A DNA stretch of 6,613 nucleotides, taken from NCBI GenBank assembly GCA_050747885.1, contig JBOGJO010000156.1, forward strand, positions 1 to 6,613, given 5' to 3'. The notes beneath the pieces are model-generated. The model had not been told where the DNA came from. It made no database searches and saw only the letters and a program-made list of their open reading frames with translations. Each line of letters starts with the position of its first letter. Positions within the stretch are counted from its first letter, which is position 1. Source of the DNA: CAWEYG01 sp050747885. GTDB taxonomy: Bacteria; Acidobacteriota; Thermoanaerobaculia; UBA5066; DATFVB01. Of the stretch, positions 1-5,259 are shown piece after piece. The position numbers were made by a program, and so were the translations under genes.

Positions 1-1
1 C

Positions 2-610
2 TTCGCGGCCTGCCGCACGGGCCGCGAGGCCGCCTTCCGGGCGGAGCGTGCCAGCTGGCAGAATCCGTTCGCGATCATTCTCGGCTGCTCGGATTCGCGG
101 GTGCCGGCGGAGATCGTTTTCGACCAGGGGCTGGGCGACCTGTTCGTCATTCGCGTGGCGGGCAACATCGTCGCGCCGTCGCAGGTCGGAAGCGTCGAAT
201 TCGCGGCTTCGAAATTCGACGTCCGGCTCGTCGTCGTGATGGGGCATTCGCAGTGCGGCGCGATCCTGGCGACGCTGGAGGAGCTGGAGCGGCCGGCCGA
301 CCATCAGTCCCCGAATCTCCGCTCGATCGTCAACCGCGTGCGGCCGTCGGTCGAGAGCCTTCTCAAGACGAACCTCCGAAACGACCGGTCCGCTCTCGTT
401 CGGGAAGCGGTCCGGGCCAACGTCGGCGTCTCGGTGAATCACCTCCGGCACGGCTCCGAAATTCTGGAGAACCTGATCCGCGAGGACGGGCTCCTCGTGG
501 TGGGCGCGGAGTATTCGTTGGAGACCGGCGTCGTCGAGATCCTGGAGGAGGGCCGCGGGCCGGCGGACTCGAATGGCGGGCGAGGCGCGGATCGAAAGGA
601 ATCGTCATGA
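2..610 (+). CDS. Beta-class carbonic anhydrase, 3' part (5' end outside window)
   Basis: Zinc enzyme of the cytoplasm that interconverts CO2 and bicarbonate. The visible 202 residues are open from the window edge, so the N-terminus is missing; family members usually have about 200-230 residues, so little is lost. The zinc and catalytic signature CSDSRVPAE lies at visible residues 29-37, giving zinc ligand Cys29 and the Asp31/Arg33 dyad. GHSQCGA at 81-87 gives the other ligands, His82 and Cys85. The segment GAEYSLETG at 168-176 is the family's usual C-terminal core. All catalytic residues are present, so the enzyme should be active. The C-terminal tail after about residue 184 is polar and probably disordered. 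The stop overlaps the next gene's start as ATGA, so the two are likely co-transcribed and translationally coupled. Class assignment is very secure; the physiological role (anaplerotic bicarbonate supply or pH control) is not shown. Confidence 0.96.
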   Translation, partial: FAACRTGREAAFRAERASWQNPFAIILGCSDSRVPAEIVFDQGLGDLFVIRVAGNIVAPSQVGSVEFAASKFDVRLVVVMGHSQCGAILATLEELERPADHQSPNLRSIVNRVRPSVESLLKTNLRNDRSALVREAVRANVGVSVNHLRHGSEILENLIREDGLLVVGAEYSLETGVVEILEEGRGPADSNGGRGADRKESS

Positions 611-1083
611 AGAAGAGCGACCCGATTCGGGAGCAACTCGTCAGGGTATTGAGCTGGGGAGATGCTCACGTCGATTTCGACCGGGCCATCCGGGGCGTCC
701 CCGCGAAGCTTCGAGGCGTCCGGCGCAAGAATCTCCCGTATTCGCTGTGGCAGCTGCTGGAACACCTTCGCCTTGCCCAGCGCGACATCCTGGACTTCTG
801 CCGCGACCCGGATTATCGGGCGCCGAAGTGGCCCGACGATTACTGGCCCGCCCGGCCCGCGCCCCCGAACGCGCGCGCCTGGAGAAACAGCGTGGCCGCT
901 TATCGAAAGGACCGGCGGGCGCTCGAGCGGCTGGCCGCGGATCCAAAGGTGAAGCTTGCCTCCCGCATCCCGCGCGGCAGCGGCCAGACGTACCTTCGCG
1001 AGGTCCTGCTGGCCGCCGACCACGCCGCTTATCACCTGGGAGAGATCATCGCCCTGCGGCGCCTTCTGGGCGCCTGGGACTGA
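607..1083 (+). CDS. DinB/YfiT-like four-helix metal-binding protein
   Basis: 158-residue protein of the DinB superfamily, cytoplasmic four-helix bundles that usually bind a divalent metal with three histidines. Some act as thiol-dependent S-transferases, but most have no known reaction. Two motifs point to the family: the LPYSLWQLLEHLRLAQRDIL segment (43-62) with His53, and DHAAYHLGEIIALRRLLGAW (138-157) with His139 and His143. Together these supply the expected His triad, one on helix 2 and a HxxxH pair on the last helix. The region at 70-92 is rich in Pro and Trp and looks like the inter-helix loop. The start is the ATG in the ATGA overlap with the carbonic anhydrase stop; an AAGGA at 596-600 sits six bases upstream and supports it. 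A longer in-frame reading upstream is only a shadow of the carbonic anhydrase gene. Substrate unknown. Confidence 0.88.
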   Translation: MKKSDPIREQLVRVLSWGDAHVDFDRAIRGVPAKLRGVRRKNLPYSLWQLLEHLRLAQRDILDFCRDPDYRAPKWPDDYWPARPAPPNARAWRNSVAAYRKDRRALERLAADPKVKLASRIPRGSGQTYLREVLLAADHAAYHLGEIIALRRLLGAWD

Positions 1084-1110
1084 GGCCCGGCGCCGAGCCT
1101 CAGGCGTCCC
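1076..1110. terminator. Hairpin shared by two convergent genes, candidate bidirectional terminator
   Basis: GGGAC (1076-1080) pairs with GTCCC (1106-1110), and TGAGGC (1081-1086) pairs with GCCTCA (1097-1102). A three-base bulge lies on the right side and a ten-base GC-rich loop in between. The stem sits exactly where the DinB-like gene and the minus-strand small membrane protein converge. There is no T-run on either side, so classical intrinsic termination is not proven; the position and symmetry are the main argument. Confidence 0.5.
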
Positions 1111-1291
1111 GCAGAATCCTGGCCGCGGGAAGCGTGGTGGCCGCCCCGAGCCCGACGAGCGTCCAGCCGAACGTCTTGCGCTGTTTGACGGAAAGTTTTT
1201 TCGACGCCAGAAGAGCGACTCCGGCTCCGAGAGCAGCTCGCGTGCCGGCGATGAAGATCAGCTGCGGGACTGAAAGAGTCTTTTTCAGCAT
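1100..1291 (-). CDS. Small two-helix membrane protein, function unknown
   Basis: 63-residue protein on the minus strand. A good ribosome binding site supports it as a real gene: CCTCC at 1299-1303 reads GGAGG on this strand, seven bases before the ATG. Two hydrophobic segments are visible, about residues 8-29 and 42-59, separated by a basic loop (KKLSVKQRK, 31-39). By the positive-inside rule the loop should face the cytoplasm, giving a hairpin in the inner membrane. Small residues are frequent in both helices (GTRAALGAGVALL and GLGAATT), suggesting tight helix packing. I do not recognise a named family. It is divergent from the MerR gene with 78 bases between the starts and convergent with the DinB-like gene. 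Whether it belongs to the MerR-controlled regulon is unknown; I see no second MerR-type dyad in front of it. Confidence 0.72.
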   Translation of the reverse strand: MLKKTLSVPQLIFIAGTRAALGAGVALLASKKLSVKQRKTFGWTLVGLGAATTLPAARILRDA

Positions 1292-1369
1292 GTCAGAACC
1301 TCCGGGTCAAATGAGTCCTGCAAGATTCGTGCGATAAGCTCGACGTCGGAGGTCGGTTCGTCGCGAAAG

Positions 1370-1792
1370 ATGCGAATCGGTGAGCTGGCGAGGCAAGCCG
1401 GAGTCAACATCCAGACGATTCGTTTTTACGAGCGGCGGCAGATCCTTCGCAAGCCGGCTCGGACGCAGTCGGGCTACCGCATCTACGACGAGTCCGATGT
1501 CGAGAGTCTCCGCTTCGTCCGGGAATGCCAGCGCCTGGGCTTCACCCTGACGGAAGTGCGGGAGCTTTGCCCGCTTCACGCGTCGATTGCGCGTCCCCCG
1601 GCTGCCGGCCGTGAGGGGTTGCGGCGGGTCGTCGAGCTTGCGAAGCGCAAGCTCGGGAGCATCCGAACGAAGATCGAATCTCTCGAGGAGATCGAGGCCC
1701 GGCTCGTTGCCGCGCTCCGCCGGCTCGAGGGCCGCCCCGATCCCGCCTGTCCGGTTTCGCGGCGGACGGCGGGGATCGCCAAGCGCTCCTGA
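1370..1792 (+). CDS. MerR-family transcriptional regulator
   Basis: 140-residue dimeric DNA-binding activator of the MerR family. The N-terminal winged helix-turn-helix is textbook: MRIGELARQAGVNIQTIRFY (1-20), then ERR, SGYRIYDESDVESLRFV (34-50) and RLGFTLTEVREL (55-66). A long dimerisation helix follows at about 84-120, then a short C-terminal tail with CPV at 127-129. Family members of this type distort an over-long promoter spacer when their ligand binds, and a promoter of that kind lies just downstream at 1814-1845. Against the mercury sensor MerR of Tn501, only the last metal-ligand cysteine is retained (Cys127). The position matching Cys82 is Leu84 and that matching Cys117 is Arg118. 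Other cysteines are Cys53 and Cys67. The inducer therefore cannot be read from the sequence. The start is the conventional MerR start; GGAGG at 1348-1352 is too far upstream to be its ribosome site, so initiation signals look weak. Confidence 0.93.
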   Translation: MRIGELARQAGVNIQTIRFYERRQILRKPARTQSGYRIYDESDVESLRFVRECQRLGFTLTEVRELCPLHASIARPPAAGREGLRRVVELAKRKLGSIRTKIESLEEIEARLVAALRRLEGRPDPACPVSRRTAGIAKRS

Positions 1793-1813
1793 GCGATTTT
1801 CTCGAAAAAAAAC

Positions 1814-1845
1814 TTGACCCTGTCTCGCGGTACAGGCTTCAGACT
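1814..1845 (+). promoter_or_regulatory. MerR-type promoter/operator with stretched spacer
   Basis: A consensus-like -35 TTGACC (1814-1819) is followed by the dyad CCTGT (1819-1823) / ACAGG (1832-1836). The best -10 is CAGACT at 1840-1845 (20-base spacer) or TCAGAC one base earlier (19-base spacer). The dyad centre lies 14.5 bases into the element counted from the -35, the same offset as in the Tn501 mer promoter. The CCCTGT...ACAGG half-sites resemble those of CadR/PbrR-type operators. An eight-base A-run at 1805-1812 directly upstream could act as an UP-like element. A MerR gene ends only 21 bases before the -35, making it the obvious regulator of this site. Confidence 0.8.
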
Positions 1846-1851
1846 GGTCCC

Positions 1852-2217
1852 ATGAGCGCCGTTCCGGTGAGTGTCGCCCTGGGGTGGATCGCCGTGATCG
1901 CGCTCGCGATCGAGATCTCGTTTCCCTACCTCCTCCGGCCAGGCCCGCTGTGGCCCCACTTCTGGACGGGGTTTCTTCTTCCGGTCGTTTCCTTCGTCCA
2001 CGCCTGGCTCCCGATGCAGGCTCGTCGAATGAGGGGAGTCAATGGCGCCGGGCTGCGGTTTGCGACGGCGGCGCTCCTGCTGATGATTTTTCAGGCGGCG
2101 CTCGGTCTGGCCCTGAAAGGTGTGAAGGCGCCCGGGCGATCGAGGGCTCGGGGCTGGCACTTCCGCCTCATGATCGCGCTCGTGATCGCCGTGGGATTTC
2201 ATGTCTGGCTCGATTAA
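1852..2217 (+). CDS. Small four-helix membrane protein, putative diheme b-type cytochrome
   Basis: 121-residue inner-membrane protein, first gene of the MerR-controlled cluster. Four hydrophobic helices are visible at about 6-28, 33-54, 67-88 and 103-120. The only four histidines are His36 and His50 in helix 2 and His103 and His117 in helix 4, each pair separated by 13 residues. That H-x13-H pairing on two parallel helices with one helix between them is how cytochrome b of bc1 complexes and ferric-reductase/NOX proteins hold two stacked hemes. Pairing here would be His36-His103 and His50-His117, so a transmembrane electron-transfer role is plausible but inferred. No quinone, flavin or NAD site is visible. 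Basic stretches at 57-61 and 89-102 flank helix 3, so the topology is ambiguous. There is no Shine-Dalgarno before the ATG, and the promoter's -10 ends six bases upstream, suggesting a leaderless transcript. GTG at 1867 is an alternative start. The specific family is not recognised. Confidence 0.8.
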   Translation: MSAVPVSVALGWIAVIALAIEISFPYLLRPGPLWPHFWTGFLLPVVSFVHAWLPMQARRMRGVNGAGLRFATAALLLMIFQAALGLALKGVKAPGRSRARGWHFRLMIALVIAVGFHVWLD

Positions 2218-2241
2218 ACCCGGTTCAACCTTTCGCGTAGA

Positions 2242-3399
2242 ATGAGAGTCGTGGAAGCGAAAGACGACCTGTCCGCCCTCCGAATCAACCGCGAGCGGGA
2301 GCCGGAAAGCTCTCGGAAACCCTTTGGGACGTTGATCTTGTTCGCAGTCCTGGCGTTTGCGGCGGGGGCGGCGATCTATTTGCTCGCGACCCGGGTCTGG
2401 TCGGTGACGACGGTCGAAACGGTGACGGCTTCCGTCGTGACCGAAGGACAGGCGGCCACGATCCTCTCGGCCACGGGATACGTCGAGGCGGACACGAAGG
2501 CGGACCTGTCCCCGAAGATCACGTCGAGAATCGTCGCCCTCTACGTCGAAGAGGGGGACCGCGTGAAAAAAGGCCAGGTCCTCGCGCGACTCGACAAGGT
2601 GGACCTCGACGCCCAGCTCGCCGACGCGAAGGCCGCGTGGACGAACGCCTCCGCGGAGCTCGCGCGGCAAAAGGCGCTGTTGAGGGCGGGCCTCACTCCC
2701 CAGTCGAGCGTCGACGCCGCCGTCGCGGCCGAAGCGTCGACCCGCGCCCGGGTTCATTACGCGGAGGCCCAGGAGGATTACGCGGAAATCCGCGCGCCGT
2801 TTTCCGGGCGCGTGATCGCCAAGCGCGCCCATGTCGGCGAGGCGGTTTCGCCGTTCGGCTCGCCCGGGCAGGGCTCCGCGAACGGCGGCGCCATCGTCAC
2901 GCTGGTGGACTTTTCCTCGCTCTACGTGGGGGCGGACATCAACGAATCGAACCTCAGCCGGCTTCACCCGAAGCAGCCCGCGGAGATCGTGCTCGATGCG
3001 TATCCGGACCATGCTTACCACGGCTCTCTTCTGCAGATCATTCCCACCGCCGACCGCTCGAAGGGAACCGTGAAGGTGAAGGTTGCCATCGAAGACAAGG
3101 ACGACAACATTCTTCCCGACATGTCCGCGCACGTGAACTTCACCGAGAAGCCGACGGTGGGGGCGCAGACGAAGTCGCACGTTCTGGTTCCGAAGTCGGC
3201 GCTCGTTGCCCGCGAAAACGGCTCCGGCGTGTTTTTCGTCGCGGGCGGCCGGGCCCGCTTCCGGACGGTCCGAACCGGCCAGGAGAACCAGGGGCAGGTG
3301 GAAGTCCTCGAAGGCCTGCAGGGGGGCGAAAAGCTCGTCGCCGACGCCGCGAAGGCCGCGGTCAAGGACGGGCAAAAAGTGAAGATCAAGGGAGAGTGA
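2242..3399 (+). CDS. HlyD/MacA-type periplasmic adaptor of a tripartite efflux pump
   Basis: 385-residue membrane-fusion protein that would link the inner-membrane ABC transporter to an outer-membrane channel. It has a basic N-terminal cytoplasmic tail of about 27 residues, then a single membrane anchor at 28-49 and no lipobox cysteine. The first lipoyl half is at about 88-118 (YVEEGDRVKKGQVLARLD). An alpha-hairpin follows at about 120-182, then the second lipoyl half from IRAPFSGRVIAKRAHVGEAV (183-202). A beta-barrel covers about 228-303, and a membrane-proximal domain runs to the end (VLVPKSALV, then GLQGGEKLV). A Gly/Ser-rich insert at 206-216 interrupts the second lipoyl half. The hairpin looks about one heptad shorter per arm than common family members. 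The gene begins 24 bases after the small cytochrome-like gene without a strong ribosome site and ends one base before the ATPase start, so it belongs to the same operon. Substrate is not readable from the adaptor. Confidence 0.93.
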   Translation: MRVVEAKDDLSALRINREREPESSRKPFGTLILFAVLAFAAGAAIYLLATRVWSVTTVETVTASVVTEGQAATILSATGYVEADTKADLSPKITSRIVALYVEEGDRVKKGQVLARLDKVDLDAQLADAKAAWTNASAELARQKALLRAGLTPQSSVDAAVAAEASTRARVHYAEAQEDYAEIRAPFSGRVIAKRAHVGEAVSPFGSPGQGSANGGAIVTLVDFSSLYVGADINESNLSRLHPKQPAEIVLDAYPDHAYHGSLLQIIPTADRSKGTVKVKVAIEDKDDNILPDMSAHVNFTEKPTVGAQTKSHVLVPKSALVARENGSGVFFVAGGRARFRTVRTGQENQGQVEVLEGLQGGEKLVADAAKAAVKDGQKVKIKGE

Positions 3400-3400
3400 G

Positions 3401-4111
3401 ATGGCCGAGACCCTGATTTCAATCGACCACGTGACGAAGATCTACCGCCGGGGAGTGGAGGAAGTCGTCGTCCTGCAGGACCTCTCGATCGCCGTCCCGC
3501 AGGGCGAGTACCTCGCGCTCATGGGCCCGTCGGGCTCGGGAAAGACGACCCTTCTCAACCTGATCGCCGGAATCGACTCGCCCACGCGCGGGCGCATCGT
3601 CGTGGCGGGGACCGACATCGCGAAGCTCTCGCAGACCGACCTGGCGCGGTGGCGCGCCAACACCGTCGGTTTCATCTTCCAGCTCTACAACCTGATTCCG
3701 GTCCTGACCGCGTTCGAGAACGTGGAGCTCCCGCTGCTTCTGACGCACCTCTCGAAGAAGGAGAGGCGGGAGCACGTGCGGGCGGCCCTCGCGATCGTCG
3801 GCCTCTCCGACCGGATGGATCACTACCCCCGCCAGCTCTCCGGAGGGCAGGAGCAGCGCGTCGCGATCGCGCGGGCGGTCGTGAGCGATCCGAAGCTCCT
3901 GGTCGCCGACGAGCCGACGGGCGATCTCGACGCGAAGTCGGGCGACGAGATCCTGACGCTGATCAGCCGGTTGAACCAGGAATTCGGAAAAACGATCGTC
4001 ATGGTGACGCACGACCTCAAAGCGGCGAGCTCGGCACACCGGCTCGTGCACCTCGAAAAGGGCGTTCTCGTCGACAGCGCCGGACGCGCCGTCGCGGCGG
4101 ATCGGCCGTGA
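3401..4111 (+). CDS. ABC transporter ATP-binding protein, MacB/LolD type
   Basis: 236-residue cytoplasmic ATPase that powers the permease pair encoded next. All catalytic elements are intact: Walker A GPSGSGKT (42-49), Q-loop Gln94 in FQLYNLIPVLTAFENVELPL, ABC signature LSGGQ (146-150), Walker B LLVADEP with Asp170 and catalytic Glu171, D-loop GDLD (174-177) and switch His204 in VTHD. The FQLYNLIP...ENVELPL context is characteristic of the MacB/LolD/FtsE group, whose partners are FtsX-like permeases. The signature continues EQRVAIARA where QQRVAIARA is usual, a conservative variation. Start choice is supported by GGGAGAG at 3390-3396 ahead of the ATG. The stop overlaps the permease start as GTGA, indicating translational coupling and probably fixed stoichiometry. 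MacB itself is a fusion of this domain with a permease; here the parts are separate genes. Confidence 0.95.
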   Translation: MAETLISIDHVTKIYRRGVEEVVVLQDLSIAVPQGEYLALMGPSGSGKTTLLNLIAGIDSPTRGRIVVAGTDIAKLSQTDLARWRANTVGFIFQLYNLIPVLTAFENVELPLLLTHLSKKERREHVRAALAIVGLSDRMDHYPRQLSGGQEQRVAIARAVVSDPKLLVADEPTGDLDAKSGDEILTLISRLNQEFGKTIVMVTHDLKAASSAHRLVHLEKGVLVDSAGRAVAADRP

Positions 4112-5259
4112 AATTCTTCCGCCTGATCTGGAAGAACGTCTTCCGCAAGAAGACCCGAACGTTCCTGACGATGGCGTCGATCGTCATGGTGCTCGTGCTC
4201 ATCGTCATCCTCACCTCGCTCTTGAACGCCCTTTCGTACGATCGAAACGCCGGCGGAAACCGCATCGTCGTTCAGCACGCGACGGGTCTCGCGAATTTCA
4301 TGCCGCTCGCCTACCGCCAGCGAATCGAGCAGGTGCCGGGCATCGTCGCCGTCGCGCCGGAGATCTGGTTCGGGGGCATCTACAAGGACGACAAGCCCGA
4401 GAACTTCTTCGGCCAGCTGTCGACCGACCCCGATGTCTGGCCGAAGATCTTCGACGATTACAAGATCGATCCAGCGCAAATCAAGGTCTGGCAGGAAGAG
4501 CGAAATTCCTTCATCGCCGGCCAGGAGCTCGTGAACCGCTACCACTGGAAGCTCGGCGACCACATCCAGCTCCGCGGGACCTACATTTCACTCCCGCTGG
4601 ATCTGGTCTTGCGCGGCGTGTACTCCTCGATCGACGAGACCAACATTTTCTTTCACAACAAGTACCTCGAGAACTCCTTCCTCGGTCGCAGCGGGCAGAC
4701 GGGCATCTTCTACGTGAAGGCGAATTCGCCCGCGGCCGTCACGCCGGCGACCGAAACGATCAACAAGATGTTCGAAAATTCCTCGGCTCCCGTGAAGGCG
4801 ATGTCGGAAAAAGAGTTCCAGCTCCAGTTCGTCGAGATGCTCGGCAACGTGAAGATGTTCATCCGGTTCATCACGATCATGGTGCTGTTCGTCGTCGTGC
4901 TGATCGTCGCGAACACGGTGGCGATGTCCGCTCGGGAGCGCGTCACCGAGATCGCCGTGATGAGAGCCCTCGGGTTCCTGCGCCGTCAGGTCCTGGCGAT
5001 CGTGCTCCTCGAGGCGGTCGTCCTGGCCCTGCTCGGGGGGATCCTGGGCGTTCTCGTCTCGGTGCCGCTGGTCCGGACGATCGTCGAGGGGCTGAAGCAC
5101 TCGCCGGCCGCGCCCTTCACCTACAACTTCAGGGTGACGGGCTCGACCCTTCTCCTGGCGTTCATCGCTTCGGTTTCCATCGGAATCCTGTCCGGCATTT
5201 TTCCCGCGATCCGCTCCTCGCGGATCAAGGTCGTGGACGGCCTTCGGCAGGTGGTGTGA
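4108..5259 (+). CDS. FtsX/MacB-type ABC permease, first subunit
   Basis: 383-residue inner-membrane permease. Layout is the family's own: a short basic amphipathic N-terminus (KFFRLIWKNVFRKKTRT), membrane helix 1 at about 19-40, and a large periplasmic MacB-like domain at about 42-250. Three C-terminal helices follow at about 252-273, 295-325 and 345-367. The FtsX domain includes RERVTEIAVMRALGFLRRQV (276-295), the cytoplasmic segment that contacts the ATPase, and ends GIFPAIRSSRIKVVDGLRQV. The chosen start is GTG at 4108, overlapping the ATPase stop (GTGA). It preserves the conserved basic N-terminus, whereas the longer in-frame reading upstream is only a shadow of the ATPase gene. Proteins of this architecture do not form a channel; they transmit ATP-driven motion to the periplasm and the adaptor. 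It probably pairs with the next gene's product as a heterodimer. Confidence 0.93.
   Translation: MKFFRLIWKNVFRKKTRTFLTMASIVMVLVLIVILTSLLNALSYDRNAGGNRIVVQHATGLANFMPLAYRQRIEQVPGIVAVAPEIWFGGIYKDDKPENFFGQLSTDPDVWPKIFDDYKIDPAQIKVWQEERNSFIAGQELVNRYHWKLGDHIQLRGTYISLPLDLVLRGVYSSIDETNIFFHNKYLENSFLGRSGQTGIFYVKANSPAAVTPATETINKMFENSSAPVKAMSEKEFQLQFVEMLGNVKMFIRFITIMVLFVVVLIVANTVAMSARERVTEIAVMRALGFLRRQVLAIVLLEAVVLALLGGILGVLVSVPLVRTIVEGLKHSPAAPFTYNFRVTGSTLLLAFIASVSIGILSGIFPAIRSSRIKVVDGLRQVV

Noticed and set aside
253..606. Upstream extension of the DinB-like reading frame
   Set aside because: It overlaps the carbonic anhydrase catalytic region in another frame; the ATG at 607 has a good ribosome site.
1058..1074. 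GGCGCC repeated five bases apart near the end of the DinB-like gene
   Set aside because: It lies in coding sequence, encodes ordinary helix residues, and GGCGCC palindromes are expected often at this GC content.
1292..1369. Promoter search in the divergent gap, with GATAAG at 1333-1338 as a possible -10 for the MerR gene
   Set aside because: No -35 match at a suitable distance and no MerR-type dyad; the TTGACC on the minus strand here overlaps the ribosome site of the small gene.
1775..1804. Possible weak terminator after the MerR gene: CGCTC/GAGCG (1784-1795) followed by ATTTTC
   Set aside because: The five-base stem has only a two-base loop, so it would fold poorly, and the T-run is short; not listed as a feature.
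1576..3375. A 599-codon open frame on the minus strand, antisense to the regulator, operator, cytochrome-like gene and adaptor
   Set aside because: Its length comes from GC-rich third positions of the real plus-strand genes. Its translation is dominated by Arg, Gly, Asp and His with no domain, and it crosses several gene boundaries including the promoter.
3649..4107. Upstream extension of the first permease reading frame inside the ATPase gene
   Set aside because: The extension is an out-of-frame reading of a complete ABC ATPase and is rich in Arg and Gly; GTG at 4108 gives the conserved permease N-terminus.
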